Under the pieces are notes generated by a model. That model was given only the letters and a program-made list of their open reading frames with translations, was not told the origin of the DNA and did not search any database. From Lolium rigidum (lineage: Eukaryota; Streptophyta; Magnoliopsida; Poales; Poaceae), in the NCBI RefSeq assembly GCF_022539505.1, contig NC_061514.1, forward strand, positions 333,729,090 to 333,793,089: a DNA stretch of 64,000 nt. Direction: 5' to 3'. Both the position numbers and the translations under genes were made by a program. Below, one piece after another: positions 56,536 to 64,000 of the stretch (the stretch's first letter is position 1; every line of letters starts with the position of its first letter).

Positions 56536-57057
56536 ATGACCAGCCTCATTGAATCCCTCAAGAAAGGACCGGTGATGACCATGACCCTCAAGTGTGACAC
56601 TGAGTTCCCAAAGGCATTAAAGAATATAATGGAGAGCATGGGACTCAAAGGAGAAGCAGTGTACAAGGGATTTTCTGTGATGGATGATGGGCAAGAGTAT
56701 TGGTGGTTACAACTTCACCTATACAAGGATGAAGAAGACGACCACGAAATGATGGAACATTGGATGTTCACCAACCCTGAACTCCACACGTCCTTCTTCG
56801 ATTCCGCAAGATGTGTTGCCTGGGCAGCTATCAATGAACTTGGAGAAAGACTCAAGTATAGGCTACACAACACCCAGAAGGACCTCAAAGAAGAAAAGGA
56901 GGAGACTGCTAAACTGAATACTACCGTAGGTCGACTTCGAAGTGACATGGTTGACTTATCCCTTAAACTTGGTGTCTATGAAGAGCTCAATAAAGCCAAA
57001 GACAGTCAGATTGCAACCCTGAGGAAAAGAATGTTGCAGTATAGTGGTTCTACATGA
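56536..57057 (+). CDS. Element G extra ORF between primer site and gag (173 aa), function unknown
   Basis: An uninterrupted frame ahead of gag, in the same position as the 270-codon frame of E. Shared features in the same order: a KGFSVMDDGQEYWW segment (44-57; E has HGIQVNDQPGGEMQW), an aromatic and Ala-rich helix (AWAAINELGERL), the motif HNTQKDL (111-117; E has YHTQQDL), a coiled-coil stretch (112-168), and KDSQIATLRKRM near the end (E has KKDVTITRLRAQI). It lacks the acidic tail of E. Overall identity is low, so the link rests on motif order. Role unknown. Confidence 0.75.
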   Translation: MTSLIESLKKGPVMTMTLKCDTEFPKALKNIMESMGLKGEAVYKGFSVMDDGQEYWWLQLHLYKDEEDDHEMMEHWMFTNPELHTSFFDSARCVAWAAINELGERLKYRLHNTQKDLKEEKEETAKLNTTVGRLRSDMVDLSLKLGVYEELNKAKDSQIATLRKRMLQYSGST

Positions 57058-57325
57058 AGTTAACCAAGAAGCCTTAGTTCGACCTCCATTTAAAACTTAT
57101 GTAATTCGTTACGCTCTTTTGTATTGTCCTACACTTGATGTATGGCAGTACCCACGTTTTATTTGTATTCCCAAAAATAATTTTGTTTTAAATGAATGTT
57201 TGTGTGATCCTTTATTATTGTGGTTTTATGGATTGTTTATTGTATGACTTGTTTGTGCATGGGTAGGAAACTTTATTCCCTAGATCTGTCTATCTTGTTT
57301 CTCATCTATGCTAAAACAACCCCGG

Positions 57326-58183
57326 ATGCCGCCGAGACGTGATCCAACCCAGGAAGCATTACATCAGATGATGATAGCCCAAGCACAACTTATGCAAATG
57401 ATGACTCAATTCATCCAAACCACCCAGAACAACAACAACCCCCCACCGCCACCTCCACCACCTCCACCTCCACCTCCACCACCACCACCCCCACCCCAGT
57501 GGACCGACTCGCTAGATTCTTAAGACTCAGACCAGCAAAGTTCTCAAGTGCCACTGAACCCATTGTAGCTGATGATTGGCTTCGTTCTGTCAGCAAGGAC
57601 CTAGTCACCTGTGAGTGCACAAAGACTGAGAAGATAAGGTTCACTGCCCATCTGCTGGAGGGACCTGCTGCTAGGTGGTGGGAGACCTATCAAATCACCC
57701 ACCCTATTGATGACCTAGACTAGGAAAATCTCATCGGGCATTATGAACCTGAAGAGGGATGAATTCCGTAGTCTGAGACAGGGAGGAAGGACTCTGAAGG
57801 AGTATATGGATGACTTCTGTGCCTTTGCGAGGTACGCCCCAGAAGACATTGACACTGATGTCAAGAGGAAGGAGAAGTTCCTCAATGGACTTAAAGGTGA
57901 ACTGAAGATTCCATTGTCTGTAGCCTATGCACCCAACTACCAATCCCTGCTTGATCAAGCCATCACCCTGGACAATAACATCAAGAAGGAAGAGAACCGC
58001 AAGAGGAAGTTCAGCAATAGCAAGAACCACACTGAGCCGTTCCACAAGAAGTACCATTCTTCTGAAGGAAGTGGGAGTCACAACTCACACAAGCATAATG
58101 GTCATTTCAGTAAAGGGAATGGCAACAACTACAATAGTCATAGGCACAATGAAGGATTCAAGGGAGACCATTCCAATAGTCAC
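57326..58183 (+). pseudogene. gag: Element G gag, broken and cut by element I
   Basis: The start is Met at 57326 (MPPRRDPTQE, a common gypsy gag opening). A polyproline run coded by a CCACC-type microsatellite (57440-57498) is followed by a phase change, then VADDWLRSVSKDL and LEGPAARWWETYQ of the gag domain. A TAG at 57721 and a short loss precede MNLKRDEFRSLRQGG and the rest of the domain (57743 on), which ends in a His/Asn/Ser/Lys-rich tail. Element I cuts the frame at 58184 before any zinc knuckle. Confidence 0.82.
57440..57498 (+). repeat. CCACC/CCA microsatellite in element G gag
   Basis: Imperfect CCACCT and CCACCA repeats encode about 18 consecutive prolines. Slippage here probably caused the local phase change in gag. 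Confidence 0.85.
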
Positions 58184-59507
58184 TGATGTCTACGTTTGCT
58201 TCTATTCTTGTAGACAGTGTTGGGCCTCCAAGAGCAGAGGTTTGTAGAACAGCAGCAAGTTTCCCTTAAGTGAATCACCCAAGGTTTATCGAACTCGGGG
58301 AGGTAGAGGTCAAAGATATCCCTCTCAAGCAACCCTACAATTAAGATACACGAAGTCTCTTGTGTCCCCAACACACCTAATACACTTGTCAGATGTATAG
58401 GTGCACTAGTTCGGCGAAGAGATAGTGAAATACAAGTAATATGGATGATTATAAGTAGTAATTGCAATCTGAAATAAAAATGGCAGCAAGCGAACATGTA
58501 GCAGAACTTGTTGGAAACGGTGTTTCAATGCTTAGAAACAAGGCCTAGGGATCATACTTTCACTAGTGGACACTCTCAACAATGATCACATAATTGAATA
58601 AATAAATGCTACTCTCAAACACTCTCTTGTTGGATAACAAACACCATTCATTGTGTAGGGCTGCAAAAGCACACCTCAAGCCGGAGTAAACAAGCTCCAC
58701 AACGTCATAAAGGAATCACACACGATGCACACAATGTCACCATCACACCGTGGAGAGTGACTCTGGAGTTCATATTAAAGTAACCTCTAGAGTGCATAAT
58801 AGACAAGAGTAACATCTACATATTCAACTAGATTACAAAGCTCATGATCACATAAAGATCACACCATGGGAGAGAGAGAGAGATGAACCACATAGCTACC
58901 GGTAGAGCCCTCAGCCTCGGGGGAGAACTACTCCCTCCTCATCATGGGAGTCAGCAGCGGCGATGAAGATGGCGGTGGTGTCGATGGAGATGACTCCGGG
59001 GGCAATTCCCCGTCCCGGCAGGGTGCCGGAACAGAGACTTCTGTCCCCCGAAACTTGTCGTCGATGGCGGCGGCGCTGCGGAACTTTTCGTGGAAATTGG
59101 CAGATTTTTTTAGGGTTTTCGCGTCTGGGGCAATATATAGGCGAAGGGGCAGCATCGGTGGAGTCCCGAGGGGCCCACCCCATAGGCTGGTGTAGCAGGA
59201 GGTGGGGCCGCGCCGCCAGGTGAGGTGGCCACCTCGTGGCTCCTCTTCGTCTCTCCTTCGGACTCCGTGACGGTGCTGGAAAAATAGGGACTTGGCCTTT
59301 TGTTTCGTCCAATTCCGAGAATATTTGTAAACTAGCTTTTCTGAAATCAAAAACAGCAGAAAACAGGAACTGGCACTGTGGCATCTTGTTAATAGGTTAG
59401 TCCCAGAAAATGCATAAAAACATTATAAATTATGAATAAAACATGCAGGTATTGTCATAAAACTAGCATGGAACATAAGAAATTATAGATACGTTGGAGA
59501 CGTATCA
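58184..59507 (-). repeat. Element I 3' LTR (family II)
   Basis: 1324 bp; on the plus strand TGATGTCTACG to TTGGAGACGTATCA. It is shorter than the H LTRs (about 1.71 kb). Short open frames shared with other LTRs in the GC-rich part are not coding. Confidence 0.9.
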
Positions 59508-60448
59508 AGCATCCCTAAGCTTAGTTCCTACTCGCCCTCGAGTAGGTAAACGATAAAAAGAATAATTTCTGAAGTGACATGCTACCAACATAATCTTGAT
59601 CAATACTATTGTAAAGCATATGAGATGAATGAAGTGACTCAAAGCAATGGTCTATAGTTTGCTAACAAAAAGATAATGACTAAACAACTCGAATCATATA
59701 GCAAAAACTTTTCATGAATAGTACTTTCAAGACAAGCATCAAAAAGTCTTGCATAAGAGTTAACTCATAAAGCAATAGATTCTTAATAAGAGGTTTTGAA
59801 GCAACACAAAGGAAGATTTAAGTTTCAGCAATTGCTTTCAACTTTCAACATGCATATCTCATGGATAATTGTCAACACAAAGTAATATAATAAGTGCAAT
59901 AAGTAAGCATGTAAGAATCACTAAGATAGAAAGAAGTAGGTAAACTGACTCAACATAAAGTAAAAGAAAAGCCCTTCGCAGAGGGAAGCAGGGATTAAAT
60001 CATGTGCTAGAGCTTTTCAAGTTTTGAAATCATATAGAGAGTATAAAAATAAAGTTTTTAGAGGTGTTTGTTGTTGTCAACGAATGGTAGTGGGCACTCT
60101 AACCCCCTTGTCAAACAGACTTTCAAAGAGCGGATCCCATGAAGGACGTTATCTCTACCAGCAAGGTAGATCATCCCTCTTCTCTTTTGTTTACACATGT
60201 ATTTTAGTTTTATTTATAGATGACACTCCTCCCAACCTTTTGCTTTCACAAACCATGGCTAACCGAATCCTCGGGTGCCTTCCAACATTTCACATACCAT
60301 GGAGGAGTGTCTATTGCAAAATTAAGTTGCTTACTGATAAATCAGGGCAAAACATGTGAAGAGAATTATTAATGAAAGTTAATTAATTGGGGCTGGGCAC
60401 CCCGTTGCCATCTCTTTTTGCAAAATTATTGGATAAGCGGACGTATAT
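59508..60448 (-). mobile_element. Element I internal region, left part
   Basis: It starts with the purine tract complement (agcatccctaagctta) and matches H's non-coding internal region. No supported frame. It stops at the TATAT target site of solo LTR J. Confidence 0.75.
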
Positions 60449-61842
60449 TGATACGTCCAAAACGTATCTACTTTCCCGAACACTTTTGCTATTGTTTTGC
60501 CTCTAATTTGTGTATTTTGGATACAACTAACACGGACTAACGCTGTTTTCAGCAGAATTGCCCTGGTGTCTTATTTTTGTGCAGAAAATCAACTTTCAGG
60601 AAAATCCCCGGAAATAATTGCAATGGGCCTATTTTTACAGAAGACCCACGGAGCCAGAAGACGAGACGGAGGGGGGCCACGAGGCGCGCACACCACGTGG
60701 CGGCGCGGTGGGCCCATGGCCGCGCCGCCACATGGGGACGCCGCCTCGGCCAGCCCCAGGCGCCCCCCTCTGGACTACTTAAAGCCCTTGACCTAAAAAC
60801 GCACGGGGGTTCGACCAATCTGCCAGAAGACATCCAGAACTCCGCCGCCATCGAAAACCCTATTTCGGGACCAGAAACTCCGTTCTGGCACCCTGCCGGG
60901 ACGGGGAATTTGAGGAGATCATCGCCATCATCGCCACCGACGCCTCTCCATCGACCATCCATGCTTCCCCCATCCATGTGTGAGTAAATCCCCGTTGTAG
61001 GCTGAAGGGGATGGTAGGGATTGGATGAGATTGTTCATGTAATAGACATAAGATTGTTAGGGCATGGTGCCTAGTATTCGTTGTTGGTACTTTTATGATA
61101 TTGTTGCAACTTGTTATGCTTAATGCTTGTCACTAGGGCCCGAGTGCCATGATTTCAGATCCGAACATGTTATTGATTCATGATGATATTCATTGTTTTA
61201 TGATCTTACCTGCAAGTTGTATACACATATTGCTGTCCGGAACCCGAGGCCCCAAAGTGACAGAAATTGGGACAACCGGAGGGGAAGGCTGTGATATGAG
61301 GATCACATGTGTTACGGAGTGTTAATGCTTTGCTCCAGTACTCTATTAAAAGGAGTACCTTAATTACCAGTAGTTTCCCTAGAGGCCCGGCTGCCACCGG
61401 CTGGTAGGACAAAAGATGTTGTGCAAGTTTCTCAATACGAGCACGTACGACTATACACGGAACACATGCCTATGGTTATTTAGTACTTGGATACTGTTTA
61501 TTATTATCTGCAAATACCTAGTCTTGATTATTACATGAGTTATCTTATCCATGCAGCGCCCGTTCATCCATCCCTATGCCTATAGTATTTTAATCCTGCT
61601 GTTTACTATGATCACTACTGATGTCTTTATTACACTGCTACTTATATTTCACTATCGCTATCGCTATAAAACTGTTGCTACTGATAAACTATTGCGAGCA
61701 AGTCTGTTTCCAGGTGCAGCTGAATTGACAACTCCGCTGTTAAGGCTTACAAATATTCTTTGGCTCCCCTTGTGTCGAATCAATAAATTAGGTTTTACTT
61801 CCCTCGAAGACTGTTGCGATCCCCTATACTTGTGGGTCATCA
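60449..61842 (+). mobile_element. Element J: solo LTR (family III) with perfect target duplication
   Basis: 1394 bp from TGATACGTCCAAAACG to CTTGTGGGTCATCA, with flanks TATAT (60444-60448) and TATAT (61843-61847). The tail matches element B's LTR over the stretch ending CGATCCCCTATACTTGTGGG. No internal region remains. Confidence 0.93.
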
Positions 61843-61847
61843 TATAT

Positions 61848-63410
61848 GCCACTAGTCTATTGGTGAAAGTCTGCCCAACAAGATTGAAAGATAAAACACC
61901 ACATACTTCCTCATGAGCTATAAAACATTGACACAAATAAGGAGTAATAAAGTTTTGAATTGTTTAAAGGTAGCACATGAAGTATTTACTTGAAATGGCG
62001 GAAAAATACCACATAGTAGGTAGTTATGGTGGACACAAATGGCATAGGTTTTGGCTCAAGGTTTTGGATGCACGAGAAGCATTCCCTCTCGAGTACAAGG
62101 CTTTGGCTAGCAAGGTTGTTTGAAGCAAACACAAGTATAAACCGGTACAAGCAAAACTTACACAAGAACATATTGCAAGCATTATAAGACTCTACACTGT
62201 CTTCCTTGTTGCTCAAACACTTTTACCAGAAAATATCTAGACCTTAGAGAGACAAATCATGCAAACCAAATTTCAACAAGCTCTACGGTAGTTCTCCACT
62301 AATAGGTTTAAACTACATGATGCAAGAGCTTAAACACTTGAGAGCTCAAAACAATTGTCAAGTATCAAATTATTCAAGACAATATACCAATTACCACATG
62401 AAGCATTTTATGTTTCCAACCAAATATCAATAAGTGATGCGGCTTTCAGCTTTCGCCATGAACATGAAAAATAAAACGAAGAACACAAGTGTTCTAATGA
62501 AAAATTGGAGCGTGTCTCTCTCCCACACAAGCATGTTAGGATCCGATTTATTAAGAAAACTTAAAATAACAAACGAGAATAAAAACACACGGATGCTCCA
62601 AGTAAAGCACATAAGATGTGACGGAATTAAAATATAGTTTCACTAGAGGTGACCTGATAAGTTGTCGATGAAGAAGGGGATGCCTTGGGCATCCCCAAGC
62701 TTAGACGCTTGAGTCTTCTTGAAATATGCAGGGATGAACCACGGGGGCATCCCCAAGCTTAGACTTTTCACTCTTCTTGATCGTATTATATCATCCTCCT
62801 CGCTTGATCGTTGAAAACTTCCTCCACACCAAACTCAAAGCAATCTCATTAGAGGGTTAGTGCATAATCAAAAATTCACATGTTCAGCAAGGACACAATC
62901 ATTCCCAACACTTCTGGACATTACCCAAGGCTACTGAAATTTAATGGAGCAAAGAAATCCACTCAAACACAGTAAAAGAGGCAATGCGAAATAAAAGGCA
63001 GAATCTGTCAAAACAGAACAGTCCGGAAAGACGAATTTGTTTGAGGCACTTAACATGCTCAGATGAAAAATCTCCCGTTGAATGAAAGTTGCGTACATAT
63101 CTGAGGATTACTCATGAATTTTTTCAGAATTTTTAAATTTTTCTACAGAGAGAAAAGCTCAAATTCGTGACAGCTAAAAATCTGTTTCTGCGCAGAAATC
63201 CAAATCTAGTATCAACTTCCTATCAAAGACTTTACTTGGCACAACAATGCAAGAAAATAAAGATACAAAGATATTGATACAGAAGTAACAAGCACCTTGA
63301 CTCAAAACAAAAAGAAAAGCAAAAATAACAGAAAATAAAAACGATGGGTTGTCTCCCATAAGCGCTTTTCTTTAACGCCTTTTAGCTAGGCATAGTGATT
63401 TTTATGATGC
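61848..63410 (-). mobile_element. Element I internal region, right part, non-coding
   Basis: Continues element I after the solo LTR and aligns with 51290-52810 of H and, inverted, 11577-13070 of C. Short motifs GGCATCCCCAAGCTTAGA occur near 62690 and 62748. No conserved frame. Confidence 0.72.
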
Positions 63411-64000
63411 TCACATAAAGATGAGAGTTGAAAAGAGAGCATCAAGAAGCATATATAAAACATGTTTAAATCTAACACTCTTCCTATGCATAGGAGCCAT
63501 GTAAGAAAACAAGTCAATGAAGAACAAAGTGAGTAGCATAGGAAGACAAAACAAGTGTAACTTCAAAAATTTCAACACAAGGAGAGGAGACTTAATATTA
63601 TTGTGATATATGAAATCGTGTCTCCCTCTCTCATAAGGACCAGTAGGTCTTAGAGTACCCAACAAATAAAAGCAAATCAAGAGAAAGCTCAAAATATTCA
63701 TCATAAAGAGAAGAAATTTAGTAACATGAAGATTTCTATACCCATACTTTCCTCTCTCAAAATAATTTTCAGTGGCATCAAGAATAAACTCAACAATATA
63801 GCTATCAAATAAAGTATTCTTATCATGATCCACATGCATAAAAGTATCATTACTCCCCACATAAGCATAATCAATTTTATTAGTAATAGTGGGAGTAAAA
63901 CTATCACATCCATCATTGTAATCATCATAAATTGCAGGCATGGTATAATCATAATAAACTTTATCCTCCATAGTAGGTGGCACCAAAATACCACTATCAT
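63411..64000 (-). CDS. Acidic, C-terminally hydrophobic ORF of element I (partial at window edge)
   Basis: The C-terminal part of the same protein as at 10827 and 52811; the N-terminus lies beyond the window. It keeps the MPPTMEDK/DYTMPAIYDDYND unit, TITNKIDYAYVGSNDTFMH and the hydrophobic end. It differs by carrying two copies of the segment that starts with YERG: YFERGKYGYRNLHVTK and YERGRHDFIYHNNIKS, each followed by a hydrophobic stretch. H has only the first type and C only the second. It also lacks part of the first repeat region between the MPP units. The frame is open throughout. Confidence 0.75.
   Translation of the reverse strand, partial: DSGILVPPTMEDKVYYDYTMPAIYDDYNDGCDSFTPTITNKIDYAYVGSNDTFMHVDHDKNTLFDSYIVEFILDATENYFERGKYGYRNLHVTKFLLFMMNILSFLLICFYLLGTLRPTGPYERGRHDFIYHNNIKSPLLVLKFLKLHLFCLPMLLTLFFIDLFSYMAPMHRKSVRFKHVLYMLLDALFSTLIFM

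Larger units (their letters stand above)
58184..64000 (-). mobile_element. Element I: non-autonomous LTR element, partial, with solo LTR inside
   Basis: Minus-orientation relative of H inserted in G's gag. The 3' LTR is at 58184-59507 and the internal region runs from 59508 to the window edge, interrupted at 60449-61842. The 5' LTR lies outside. The left target half-site is GTCAC (58179-58183); its partner is not visible. Confidence 0.85.

Noticed and set aside
57411..57644. Val/Gly-rich minus-strand frame
   Set aside because: It is a shadow of the polyproline microsatellite in element G gag.
1..64000. tRNA, rRNA or microRNA genes
   Set aside because: TGGCGCC and TGGTATCAGAGC matches are primer-binding sites beside LTRs, not tRNA genes; no cloverleaf or rRNA sequence was seen. 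A tRNAscan run would settle the tRNA question.

Overview
The window reads as intergenic DNA of a large-genome grass, most likely Pooideae (the wheat, rye, oat and ryegrass group). This rests on recognised long terminal repeats (LTRs) that begin with the TGATACGTCT motif, on the plant Ty3/gypsy Tat and chromovirus-type elements, and on the depth of nesting. No species call is possible. I see no intact host gene, no rRNA or tRNA gene and no bacterial feature. Nearly every base can be assigned to LTR retrotransposons, except an unclassified AT-rich block at about 3.66-6.42 kb.

Left and centre-left (1-30.4 kb). The oldest layer is an array of a short non-autonomous element ('family I': LTR about 1.55 kb, internal region under 1 kb, minus orientation) with LTRs at 249-1803, 6575-7607 plus 27170-27740, and 28624-30177, and an inverted truncated LTR at 2600-3655. 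LTRs at 249-1803 and 28624-30177 have internal sequence on both sides, as in tandem elements sharing LTRs. A Tat-lineage gypsy element (element A, 7608-27164) is inserted in the third LTR. It has gag, protease, RT-RNase H, an archaeal-type second RNase H, an intact integrase frame and, between pol and the 3' LTR, a multi-exon antisense gene. A's gag is split by a further nested mosaic element (B/C, 8081-14856).

Centre-right (30.4-58.2 kb). A second gypsy element, G, begins at 30443. Its 5' LTR is broken by a solo LTR (F, 30510-46297) that is itself split by a young 14-kb chromovirus (E, 31932-45982, minus strand, perfect CAACT target duplication, 4.1-kb LTRs). It is broken again by a complete non-autonomous element, H (48518-55451). 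G then shows a primer-binding site, an extra open reading frame ahead of gag, and a damaged gag that is cut by element I.

Right edge (58.2-64 kb). Element I (minus) has its 3' LTR at 58184-59507 and an internal region running off the window. A solo LTR (J, 60449-61842, perfect TATAT duplication) sits inside it.

Two protein families stand out. One is an extra frame between the primer-binding site and gag, found in both E (270 aa) and G (173 aa), with a shared motif order and a coiled coil. The other is a 250-aa acidic protein with a hydrophobic C-terminus, carried by the otherwise non-coding elements C, H and I. Insertion order by nesting is array > A > B > C on one branch and array > G > F > E, with H and I separately in G, on the other.
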